Below are positions 1 through 6,021 of a DNA stretch of 6,644 nucleotides, piece after piece; within the stretch, counting starts at the first letter, position 1; the number at the start of each line of letters is the position of its first letter. Made by a program: the position numbers and the translations under genes. Under the pieces are notes generated by a model, which was not told the origin of the DNA, ran no database searches, and saw only the letters and a program-made list of their open reading frames with translations. Origin of the DNA: Clostridiaceae bacterium. Lineage in GTDB: Bacteria; Bacillota; Clostridia; Saccharofermentanales; DTU023. The stretch lies in contig JAAZJV010000131.1 of NCBI GenBank assembly GCA_012800135.1, forward strand, positions 1 through 6,644. Reading direction: 5' to 3'.

Positions 1-641
1 AAAACCATGTCAGGAGTTGGAAGTTCGCCAACTCGAATCCTAGGCATGCTATTCCCCGTTACGTCCATTTTTTCGACCGCAATATCATGCCATGCTTTCG
101 TGGTGCTCTTAATGACTTTTAACAGATGCTCCGGCTTTACTAAAATACGCTCCTTAAACTTAACGAGTCTGTCGTTAAACAGATCCGATCCCGGAAGAGC
201 CTGATCCAGCTCTTCGCTAACTTCCTTGAACTTGACATATTCCGTTTCCGGACAAATCACGTCATAAAGACCTTGTGTCATTTCATCGAAGGTAAACTCT
301 TCACCTAGGAGCATGCGTGTACGAAAGACCAGATTGGCGACGTGAGCGATTAAGTAATTGACACGGACGGCCTCTTTTTCCATGGCGGTTTTCTTATATT
401 CAAGTAGGTTCTTATGAAGGACTTGTCCCTCATCCAAGATTTCTTTTAGGGATTTGCCGTGTTTCATCCAACCAAGTTCGTAATCAGGAATTTGCTTGTA
501 ATCTCTGGAAAAGTCCATTTTGGTTCTTCGCCAAAAAGGTCCTTCTACAAACCACTGCAAATCCCAGTTGTCGTAACGGGTTTTATTCAGTGTCAGGTCT
601 ACTAATTGTCGACCAAAAGCGTTTAATGCACTTGTTCCCAT
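1..641 (-). CDS. Probable DUF885-like metallohydrolase, N-terminal part (3' end beyond window)
   Basis: An open frame without stops runs from an ATG (639-641) to the left edge, giving 213 complete codons. The start is supported by GGAGG six bases upstream. There is no signal peptide or membrane segment, so the protein is probably cytoplasmic. Residues 1-65 are aromatic-rich. Residues 66-125 look helical and charged. The stretch 116-175 reads F-x-x-D-E-M-T-x-x-L-Y, then E-E-L-D-x-A-L-P-G, then F-K-E-R-x-L-V-K-P-E-H-L. This spacing recalls the region just before the HE-x-YPGHH metal site in uncharacterised DUF885-like proteins; I matched it from memory of the family pattern, not by a search. 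The catalytic motif would fall left of position 1, so enzyme activity is inferred. It lies downstream of two amidohydrolase-like genes after a 234-nt gap, so it could be in the same unit or have its own promoter. The alternative is a conserved protein of unknown function. Confidence 0.6.
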   Translation of the reverse strand, partial: MGTSALNAFGRQLVDLTLNKTRYDNWDLQWFVEGPFWRRTKMDFSRDYKQIPDYELGWMKHGKSLKEILDEGQVLHKNLLEYKKTAMEKEAVRVNYLIAHVANLVFRTRMLLGEEFTFDEMTQGLYDVICPETEYVKFKEVSEELDQALPGSDLFNDRLVKFKERILVKPEHLLKVIKSTTKAWHDIAVEKMDVTGNSMPRIRVGELPTPDMV

Positions 642-875
642 GTTGATCCTCCGGTTGCCGGTATTCTCATCTTGTCATCGACGCATAGGCAACTACATTC
701 CCTTGCTAACGGCAATATCAGTGTATCGTCAAAAGTTTTTAGAAGTTATCGATTACAAACTATTGTCGGCAGAGATTTCAGGCTGTCTCCATCATCTAAT
801 CTTTTCTGTTCCTTTGTTGTCAGTTTTCAGCTGTCTCTTGTGTCTACATTGACTGCCTCTTACGCCACCATACTA
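642..875 (-). other. Intergenic leader before the DUF885-like gene
   Basis: This 234-nt gap separates the second deacetylase from the next gene. On the transcribed strand it is purine-rich, especially about 780-840. I see no intrinsic terminator with a U-tract and no convincing -35/-10 pair; a TTGACG at about 732-737 has no good -10 partner at 16-18 bases. Short complementary segments near the 3' end (710-715 or 688-693, each with about 654-660) could form alternative helices close to the ribosome binding site. I cannot match it to any known riboswitch class. Plus-strand open frames here lack ribosome binding sites and recognisable protein sequence. Confidence 0.4.
648..652 (-). promoter_or_regulatory. 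Ribosome binding site of the DUF885-like gene
   Basis: On the minus strand GGAGG lies six bases before the ATG at 639-641. It fixes the start of a gene that is open to the window edge. The base run just upstream, CCGG-CAA-CCGG (651-661), is a small inverted repeat that touches the site and could partly occlude it. Confidence 0.75.
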
Positions 876-1715
876 TTAATTATCTTGACTTACTTCAAAA
901 TAGGACGCGATTTCCTCGCCCGTAGCTATCCAAATCTTTTCGTTCTGTGCAACAATATCCAGCAATTCTTCTAGGATGAATATTCTTCCCTGTTCTCCGG
1001 TCGCTTGAGGATCAAGTTGGAGATTAAACAGCGTACCGTACTTAAGAGCGCCTTCCAGTTCAATCTTCCAGTTTTCCAAGACATCATTAGCATTGGCGGA
1101 GCGGCTTTGACCCTGTGGAATTTGCGGATCCCATGTATAGACAAAGTAAGGCAAGTCGTATAGCTCCCAGTGAATCGGAAGTTCAATGATTTGACTTTCC
1201 TCGCGCAGATAGGGAACGTCATCGTCTGAAAGGGAACTGGAATAGGTAAACCCTAGGTCTTTGACGATATTAAGCGTTTCTTCCGTCATCTCGCCCTCCG
1301 GCATCCGGAATCCCTTGACTTTTTTCCCGCTGACTTCTTCGAGACGATCTATTGCTCTTTTCAGCACTGAACGTTGCTCTGCGATAGAAAGGAGAGCTAG
1401 ATTTTCATGGTAGTAACCGTGACAGCCAATCTCATGGCCTCTTATGGCAATCTCCTTTATAGCGTCCGGATATTTATCCGCAACAGCAGCCAAAACGAAA
1501 AAAGTGGCCTTAATGTTATGAGCATCCAAAGCGTCCAGAATCTTTGGAAGACCGAACGTCATTCCCTCCCAACCCAAGGCGGCAACTTCGCCGGTAGCAA
1601 GGTCAATATTTTCGTCCGGGTAATACATCTTGGCAAAATACTCAGCCTCAAGATTTACACTGATCATTACGGCACAGGACTTGCCCTCAGGCCAGCGCAT
1701 TCTATCCTTACTCAT
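876..1715 (-). CDS. Polysaccharide deacetylase-like protein (CE4/NodB fold), active-site-divergent paralogue
   Basis: This is a 279-residue NodB-fold protein of the cytoplasmic group that includes PuuE-type allantoinases and Helicobacter PgdA-type deacetylases. It opens with the group's usual MRWPEGK (6-12). The motif-2 region GHEIGCHGYYH (93-103) keeps H99 and H103, the presumed metal ligands. GFRMPEG (135-141) is motif 3 with R137. IHWELYDLPYF (181-191) is a fairly typical motif 4. Two key places differ. Motif 1, normally F-D-x-D, is V-N-L-E (20-23), so the usual catalytic Asp is Asn. The motif-5 His is Asp (D235 in LDPQATG). Activity may be lost, altered or dependent on the partner. The ATG at 1713-1715 is chosen because it follows GGAG by nine bases and sits in ATGAGTAA, overlapping the upstream gene's stop by eight bases; the upstream in-frame TTG at 1739 has no such support. 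No signal peptide is seen. Family assignment is firm; the substrate is unknown. Confidence 0.88.
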   Translation of the reverse strand: MSKDRMRWPEGKSCAVMISVNLEAEYFAKMYYPDENIDLATGEVAALGWEGMTFGLPKILDALDAHNIKATFFVLAAVADKYPDAIKEIAIRGHEIGCHGYYHENLALLSIAEQRSVLKRAIDRLEEVSGKKVKGFRMPEGEMTEETLNIVKDLGFTYSSSLSDDDVPYLREESQIIELPIHWELYDLPYFVYTWDPQIPQGQSRSANANDVLENWKIELEGALKYGTLFNLQLDPQATGEQGRIFILEELLDIVAQNEKIWIATGEEIASYFEVSQDN

Positions 1716-2559
1716 GGTTTCCATCTCCGTTATGCTCAAAAAAGTATTCCGCTAAATCGATGCATGCAGAACACCATACGCTGCTATTTTCTGCCAAGTA
1801 CCTGCAAAAGCGCTCGAGCATGATGGCGCGACCCGGAGTACCTGCAATCTGAGGGTGGAAAGCCGCGGAGCCCGCTGTACCATAGCGAATCATACCTTTT
1901 ACTTCGTTAATCCAGTTTTCGTATGGATTTCGGTAAGGAGCAATTCTCGGCATGCCGACAAGAACCTGAGGATAAGAATTCATGACGGTTTGCATGTAAT
2001 CGTCCATCATCTCATCACGGCAGGGTATGTTAACGGCTTTAGTTTTCTCGCCCTCGACTTCTATCCAAGTACAAGCTTCGCCTGACACGCCACAGCTCCC
2101 ATAAACAAAGCCGCCATCGGTGTAAAGCCACTTTTCTGTTTCCGGCAGGATAGAACCTGTGCCGCGGAAGCCCTTTGCTTTTACACCGGCATATTTCAGA
2201 AAAACATTCTGGCATCTTTCGATGTATGCAATTTGTTCTTCAGCCGTGTTGCCATAATATCCCCGGTGATCATATCCGTGATGTGCGAGTTCATGTCCTC
2301 TTGCCAGAATCTTTTCCACCGTCTTAGGATTATCTTCTACGATTTCTGCCGGAATAAACCAAGTCGCTTTCATGTCATACTCATCTAAAATGTCTAGAAC
2401 ACGCGCTGTCCCCACCTTGACACCGAAGTCACCGATCGAGACTCCCTTGATAAAGTTTTGACCACCTGGTAGTTTATGGGCCTTATTTCTCCAGATGGTC
2501 CTGCCGTCTAGGTCAAAGCCGAGAGCAAAGGCGGCTTTGGCGCCATTTTTCCATATCAT
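1708..2559 (-). CDS. Polysaccharide deacetylase family protein (CE4/NodB fold)
   Basis: This is a 283-residue NodB-fold protein, predicted to hydrolyse an N-acyl or cyclic amide bond in the cytoplasm; no signal peptide is visible. From the chosen start, motif 1 is F-D-L-D (15-18), with the Asp pair expected for base and metal binding. Motif 2 is GHELAHHGYDH (88-98), with H94 and H98 as ligands. GFRGTGS (130-136) carries the motif-3 Arg R132. FHPQIAGTPGR (234-244) supplies the motif-5 His H235 and the Gly-Arg typical of the PuuE/PgdA-like group. The motif-4 region (about 175-200) is unusual: it has CRDEMMDDYM where relatives have a W-x-L-D-D-x-P-Y-F-like run. The protein has seven cysteines, including CSAC (263-266). 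The ATG at 2557-2559 is preferred over the in-frame GTG at 2566-2568 because AGGTG lies six bases before it and that GTG is part of the ribosome binding site itself. The gene overlaps the second deacetylase by eight bases. Confidence 0.9.
   Translation of the reverse strand: MIWKNGAKAAFALGFDLDGRTIWRNKAHKLPGGQNFIKGVSIGDFGVKVGTARVLDILDEYDMKATWFIPAEIVEDNPKTVEKILARGHELAHHGYDHRGYYGNTAEEQIAYIERCQNVFLKYAGVKAKGFRGTGSILPETEKWLYTDGGFVYGSCGVSGEACTWIEVEGEKTKAVNIPCRDEMMDDYMQTVMNSYPQVLVGMPRIAPYRNPYENWINEVKGMIRYGTAGSAAFHPQIAGTPGRAIMLERFCRYLAENSSVWCSACIDLAEYFFEHNGDGNHE
1725..1728 (-). promoter_or_regulatory. Ribosome binding site of the second deacetylase
   Basis: GGAG on the minus strand lies nine bases before the ATG at 1713-1715, inside the last codons of the first deacetylase. 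It decides for that ATG over the earlier in-frame TTG at 1737-1739 and implies coupled translation of the pair. Confidence 0.6.
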
Positions 2560-2565
2560 TTTTTG

Positions 2566-2570
2566 CACCT
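2566..2570 (-). promoter_or_regulatory. Ribosome binding site of the first deacetylase
   Basis: AGGTG on the minus strand lies six bases before the ATG at 2557-2559. Its last three bases are an in-frame GTG, which an ORF finder would take as the start; as part of the ribosome binding site it is the poorer choice. Confidence 0.55.
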
Positions 2571-2677
2571 ATCTTTTTGAACTAATGGTTCTTTCCAAAG
2601 ACCTGAGAAATGATTTGTAAAAAACACTCTCCGCTTAAGCTAGAACTAAACTTTTCGTGTGAAAGATAATTCACCTT

Positions 2678-2695
2678 TAATTACGCTAATTACGC
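2678..2695. repeat. 9-bp tandem direct repeat in the LivF-deacetylase gap
   Basis: The 9-mer TAATTACGC occurs twice head to tail (2678-2686 and 2687-2695) just past the LivF stop. The 141-nt gap that holds it (2560-2700) has also a short inverted repeat GTGAA-TTATCT-TTCAC and the palindrome GCTTAAGC followed by a run of six T on the minus strand, but no stem strong enough to call a terminator. It may be a regulator or processing site, or a replication-slippage product. Confidence 0.6.
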
Positions 2696-2700
2696 TTTCC

Positions 2701-3432
2701 TCATGCGTTGATGATTAATCTATCTTTTTTATTCTTATTTACATTTCCAAGGTATTCACTCAAGATGCTCTCATCCTGCGCTAATTCCGTACCTGTCCCT
2801 TCCTTTACGATCGTTCCGTGCTTTAGGACACAGGCATGATGGGCAATTTTCAAGGCTTTCCTGGCATTCTGCTCCACGAGAAGGACAGACACACCTGCCT
2901 TGTTGGCATCTTGGATGATCTTCATAATGTCGTTTACGATTAACGGGGCAAGCCCTAGGGACGGTTCATCCAGGAGGAGAACCTTTGGATTGGACATCAG
3001 TCCCCTAGCGATGGCCAGCATCTGCTGTTCACCTCCGGACAGGGTGCCGGCTCTTTGATTGCGACGTTCCCCCAAACGCGGAAACATGTCATAAGACCGT
3101 TCGATACCTTGTGCTACCGTCTTAGAGGTATAGCCTCCCAAAATCAGATTTTCCTCTACTGTCAGATTTGAGAAAATCCAACGGCCTTCCGGAATTAAGC
3201 AAACACCTTTTTCTACCGTCTTATATGCCGAAGCCTCTAGAGCTTCTCCCTCCATATAAATTTTACCGGTCTGTGGTTTTAATAGGCCGGCTACACACTT
3301 TAAAAGAGAGGATTTGCCGGCTCCATTGGAGCCGATGATAGCCATAATCTCGCCTTTTTTTACTTCAAAACTGACGTTGCGCACGGCCTGAATTTTCCCG
3401 TATGAAAAACTTAAATTCTCAACTCTTAACAT
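2701..3432 (-). CDS. livF: Branched-chain amino-acid-type ABC transporter ATP-binding protein LivF
   Basis: This is the second ATPase of a HAAT-family importer, acting at the inner face of the membrane to drive uptake through the LivHM-type channel. All nucleotide-binding motifs are intact: Walker A GSNGAGKS (34-41), signature LSGGEQQ (131-137) and Walker B VLLLDEP (151-157). It has VEQN (186-189), the usual LivF form of the switch region where other ABC ATPases have a His. The family core normally ends near EYLG (about 226-229); here a Lys/Asn-rich tail of 14 residues follows. The ATG shares its first base with the LivG stop (TGATG), so translation is coupled, and a G-rich run about nine bases upstream within livG may serve as ribosome binding site. 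The specific substrate of the transporter is not evident, so the symbol denotes the family, not leucine transport. Confidence 0.95.
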   Translation of the reverse strand: MLRVENLSFSYGKIQAVRNVSFEVKKGEIMAIIGSNGAGKSSLLKCVAGLLKPQTGKIYMEGEALEASAYKTVEKGVCLIPEGRWIFSNLTVEENLILGGYTSKTVAQGIERSYDMFPRLGERRNQRAGTLSGGEQQMLAIARGLMSNPKVLLLDEPSLGLAPLIVNDIMKIIQDANKAGVSVLLVEQNARKALKIAHHACVLKHGTIVKEGTGTELAQDESILSEYLGNVNKNKKDRLIINA

Positions 3433-4208
3433 CAGTCATCTACCCCCAGATACGCTTCGATCACATCCGGATTGCTCTGAATTTCATCCGGACTGCCGTT
3501 GGCAAGCAGCTGTCCGAAATTTAAAACTGTGATGCGGTCACAAAGAGCCATGACGACATCCATATGGTGATCAATGATGACGATCGTAATTCCGTATTTG
3601 TCACGAAGAGACTGAACAAAGGCCGTCAAGGCCATCGATTCTTCGTCATTCATGCCTGCTGCCGGCTCGTCCAACAGAATGAGCTCCGGGGAAGTGGCCA
3701 TGGCTCTTGCTATTTCGAGACGGCGCTGCAAGCCGTAGGGCAAGTTATCTGCCTGCTGGTCACGGTACTTGATCAGCCCTACCGCCTCCAAAAGCTCTTC
3801 ACAGTAAGTCGCCATTGCCTTTTCCTGACTTCTGCACTTTGGCGTTCTAAAAAGGCCGTCAAGCAAAGAATACGTTATATTTTTTTGACAGGCAGTGAGG
3901 ATGTTGTCATATACGCTTAGACTGCCGAAGAGGCGAATGTTCTGAAAAGTCCTCGCTATGCCCAATTTAGCAATTGTCGCCGTCGGCAGACCGTTGATTT
4001 TTTTCCCTTTAAAATATATCTCCCCTTCGGTCGTGTCGTACACTCCCGTAATCATGTTAAATAAGGTTGTTTTTCCTGCTCCATTCGGTCCGATAATGCC
4101 ATAAATATGCCCTCTTGGAACAGAGATGCAAATATCGTCAGAAGCTGTAATGCCGCCGAAATTTTTACTGACGTGCTTTAATTCTAAAATGGCTTCTTTA
4201 CCACGCAT
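3432..4208 (-). CDS. livG: Branched-chain amino-acid-type ABC transporter ATP-binding protein LivG
   Basis: This is the first ATPase of the HAAT importer, 258 residues, usual for LivG. From the chosen start it shows Walker A GPNGAGKT (40-47), Q-loop TFQN (87-90), signature LPYGLQRR (156-163), Walker B LILLDEP (176-182), D-loop AAGMND and switch region IDHHMDVVM (212-220) with the H-loop His. The LivG-specific C-terminal end (SPDEIQSNPDVIEAYLG) is present. Two motifs differ slightly from the common LSYGQQRR and IEHDM forms. The ATG at 4206-4208 is chosen because AGGTGG lies five bases before it; an upstream in-frame GTG at 4215-4217 overlaps that ribosome binding site. The gene starts nine bases after the LivM stop and its own stop overlaps the LivF start by one base. 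Confidence 0.94.
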   Translation of the reverse strand: MRGKEAILELKHVSKNFGGITASDDICISVPRGHIYGIIGPNGAGKTTLFNMITGVYDTTEGEIYFKGKKINGLPTATIAKLGIARTFQNIRLFGSLSVYDNILTACQKNITYSLLDGLFRTPKCRSQEKAMATYCEELLEAVGLIKYRDQQADNLPYGLQRRLEIARAMATSPELILLDEPAAGMNDEESMALTAFVQSLRDKYGITIVIIDHHMDVVMALCDRITVLNFGQLLANGSPDEIQSNPDVIEAYLGVDD

Positions 4209-4213
4209 CGGCA

Positions 4214-4219
4214 CCACCT
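4214..4219 (-). promoter_or_regulatory. Ribosome binding site of livG
   Basis: AGGTGG on the minus strand overlaps the LivM stop codon (TAG at 4218-4220) and lies five bases before the ATG at 4206-4208. This spacing decides the start against the in-frame GTG codons contained in or next to the site. Confidence 0.6.
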
Positions 4220-5105
4220 ACTTCGCTTTTTCATGCTTTAATTTCAATCCAATGTTTTTAAAAATTTGCCTTATTCCGGCAATCGAAATTTCTTTATTGC
4301 CCATTAATCCTGAAGGCTTGAAGATAATGACGAGAACGACGAGAAGACCGTAAAAAACCATTCTCCACTCTTGTATGGCGCCAAAACGTAAAACCTCCGG
4401 CAACGGAATCAGAACCAAAGAAGCAATGACGGATCCTGTAAGACTTCCGGTTCCTCCGAGAATGACCGTCATCACAAGCTCGTCAGACTTTACGATGCTG
4501 AACATTGACGGAGAAAGGTACTGCATGTAGTGGGCAAGTAATGCGCCGGAAAGGCCGCACAGAGCGCAACTGATCCCCATGGCTAAGAGTTTATAGCTTG
4601 CCACCTTTGTGCCGATAGACGCAGCGGCCAACTCATCTTCACGCACGGCTACACAGTTTCGCCCCTGCTTGGAACGGAGAAAATTGCTAAGAATCCAAAT
4701 AACGACCAGCACAATGATGAGAACTGTTAGAAAACTTGAACCCTCAGGAATTCCCGTCAAGCCTCTGGCGCCTCCTGTAATGTCGGTCAGATTTTCAATA
4801 ATGAGTTTTGTTGCCTGCCCAATGCCTAAAGTGGCAATTACAAAATAGTCGCCCTTCAGCTTCAGAGTGGGATAGCCAATGAGCAGTCCCACAAGCAAGG
4901 CTGCCGCCATAGCAAAAATGATGCCAAAAACAATCGGAATGCCATACGTCTTCGTTAACAGAGCGGACGTATATGCGCCAATGGCCATAAAGCCCGCATG
5001 ACCGACAGAGAACAGACCGGTAAACCCGGTAAGAATGGACATGCCGAGGACGGCAATCATATAGATGCCTGTTAGGGTAGCAACACCTAGCCAATATTCC
5101 AGCAT
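4218..5105 (-). CDS. livM: Branched-chain amino-acid-type ABC transporter permease LivM
   Basis: This is one of the two integral membrane subunits that form the translocation channel of the HAAT importer. It is 295 residues, in the usual LivM range, and strongly hydrophobic with about eight or more candidate membrane segments. Family marks are GFTGLFSVGHAGFMAIGAY (27-45), GDYFVIATLGIGQ (85-97), the cytoplasmic coupling loop AVREDELAAASIGT (153-166), and the segment LGGTGSLTGSVIAS (216-229). It ends with the FKPSGLMG mark (262-269) shared with LivH and then a basic tail (Ile/Lys-rich, 270-295). The ATG start has a near-perfect ribosome binding site AAGGAGG six bases upstream, within which the LivH stop lies. 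No unusual features are seen. Confidence 0.95.
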   Translation of the reverse strand: MLEYWLGVATLTGIYMIAVLGMSILTGFTGLFSVGHAGFMAIGAYTSALLTKTYGIPIVFGIIFAMAAALLVGLLIGYPTLKLKGDYFVIATLGIGQATKLIIENLTDITGGARGLTGIPEGSSFLTVLIIVLVVIWILSNFLRSKQGRNCVAVREDELAAASIGTKVASYKLLAMGISCALCGLSGALLAHYMQYLSPSMFSIVKSDELVMTVILGGTGSLTGSVIASLVLIPLPEVLRFGAIQEWRMVFYGLLVVLVIIFKPSGLMGNKEISIAGIRQIFKNIGLKLKHEKAK

Positions 5106-5111
5106 AACTAC

Positions 5112-5118
5112 CCTCCTT
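5112..5118 (-). promoter_or_regulatory. Ribosome binding site of livM overlapping the livH stop
   Basis: AAGGAGG on the minus strand, six bases before the livM ATG, is the strongest ribosome binding site in the window. The first two bases of this site are the last two of the LivH stop TAA (5117-5119), so ribosomes finishing livH can re-start on livM. Confidence 0.8.
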
Positions 5119-5992
5119 AAGCCCTTTCACCGGTGTCCACCCCCATCAAACCGGAGGGTTTAACAAACAAGATAATGACAAGCAATGTATATGAGAAAAT
5201 ATCTCTCATCGCTGAAGATACATAACCGGAAATAAGCACCTCTCCTATTCCCAGAATTAAGGCGCCGATCACGGCTCCCGTGATACTGCCCAGACCCCCG
5301 ACAACGGAACTGATAAAAGCTTTGTTTGCCATGTTCGATCCCAGAGCCGGATAAGCCGTATATTTTGCTCCAAGTAAGGCGCCTGCCAAGCCGGCAAGCG
5401 CCCCTGCAATGAGAAATACGATCAAAATAAGTTTTTGGGTATTGATGCCCATAATGGAGGCGGTCTCCAAGGAAAACGATGCACCTCTTATCGCCAGACC
5501 TGCGCGCGATTTTTTGATAAATAGCTGCACAATGATTAGCGCTACGGCACTGACTGCCAAGATGATAAGGTCGATTGTTCCGACCGTCGCACCAAAGACA
5601 TTGATCGCCTTAGTTGAAAAGTTGGCCGGGTACACTCGAAACCTGCTCGTAAATGCGATGATCACCAAGTTGTCACACATCGTCGAAATGCCAAGTCCCG
5701 TGATTAAGAGGTAAATACGCTGTGCATTTTTCTTCAGCAAGACACTGTATCCGAGGATTTGGATAAGCATTGCCAGAATACCCGCGACAACAATGGCAAA
5801 CAGAATCCCCGCGTAGATGTTTTGAAACACTTCCGCCAGAAAATAGAAGGTCGCAAATGCACCGATGGTCACCGTAATGCTGTGGGCAAAATTCGTAAAG
5901 TTCAATAGGCTATATATGAGAGAGTAGCCCACTGCCATGAGTGCATAAATGCCGCCTACGGACAACCCATTGATGACTTGCTGGAAGAACAA
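5117..5992 (-). CDS. livH: Branched-chain amino-acid-type ABC transporter permease LivH (TTG start)
   Basis: This is the other channel subunit of the HAAT importer, 291 residues and typical for LivH. The N-terminus QQVINGLSVGGIYALMAVGY (4-23), followed by NFTNFAHS (31-38), matches the conserved LivH beginning. The coupling loop is RAGLAIRGASFSLETASIMG (163-182), and VVGGLGSITGAVIGALILG (230-248) and VKPSGLMG (277-284) close the domain. About eight hydrophobic segments can be seen. The start codon is TTG at 5990-5992: the next Met in frame (residue 19) is inside the conserved first membrane segment, and no in-frame ATG lies between the upstream stop and here. A GTGAGGG run (6000-6006) seven bases before the TTG supports it. 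The gene follows the binding protein by 29 nt. The coupling loop has Ser-Phe-Ser-Leu-Glu where many relatives have charged residues, a small difference. Confidence 0.94.
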   Translation of the reverse strand: MFFQQVINGLSVGGIYALMAVGYSLIYSLLNFTNFAHSITVTIGAFATFYFLAEVFQNIYAGILFAIVVAGILAMLIQILGYSVLLKKNAQRIYLLITGLGISTMCDNLVIIAFTSRFRVYPANFSTKAINVFGATVGTIDLIILAVSAVALIIVQLFIKKSRAGLAIRGASFSLETASIMGINTQKLILIVFLIAGALAGLAGALLGAKYTAYPALGSNMANKAFISSVVGGLGSITGAVIGALILGIGEVLISGYVSSAMRDIFSYTLLVIILFVKPSGLMGVDTGERA

Positions 5993-5999
5993 CGCTGTA

Positions 6000-6006
6000 C
6001 CCTCAC
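6000..6006 (-). promoter_or_regulatory. Ribosome binding site of livH before a TTG start
   Basis: GTGAGGG on the minus strand lies seven bases before TTG at 5990-5992, in the 29-nt gap after the binding-protein stop. It is the main nucleotide evidence that livH begins at TTG, which may keep permease synthesis below that of the binding protein. Confidence 0.55.
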
Positions 6007-6021
6007 TAAATTTCCGATTTT

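Noticed and set aside
720..745. Possible minus-strand promoter with TTGACG as -35
   Set aside because: The hexamer 17 bases downstream (TTAGCA) does not resemble TATAAT, and no better spacing helps.
780..840. Glycine-type or other known riboswitch in the purine-rich leader
   Set aside because: Fragments such as GGAGACAGCC look superficially alike, but the conserved core and paired elements of the classes I know cannot be laid out.
640..852. Plus-strand 70-codon open frame in the 642-875 gap
   Set aside because: Its ATG lies opposite the ribosome binding site and start of the minus-strand gene, has no ribosome binding site of its own, and the product looks like chance hydrophobic translation.
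672..974. Plus-strand 100-codon open frame over the leader and the 3' end of the second deacetylase
   Set aside because: It begins at TTG without a ribosome binding site, overlaps a firm antisense gene by about 100 bases, and its Ser/Leu-rich translation resembles no protein I know.
1407..1823. Plus-strand 138-codon open frame opposite the two deacetylases
   Set aside because: It is antisense to both overlapping, well-supported genes and has no ribosome binding site or recognisable domain.
2625..2665. Possible terminator (ACAC/GTGT stem or GCTTAAGC palindrome before six T on the minus strand)
   Set aside because: The stem is only four base pairs with a long loop, and the palindrome alone is too short; not strong enough to call.
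4795..5130. Minus-strand 111-codon open frame in another frame over livM
   Set aside because: It is a Cys/Tyr/His-rich shadow of livM, whose own frame has all the permease motifs.
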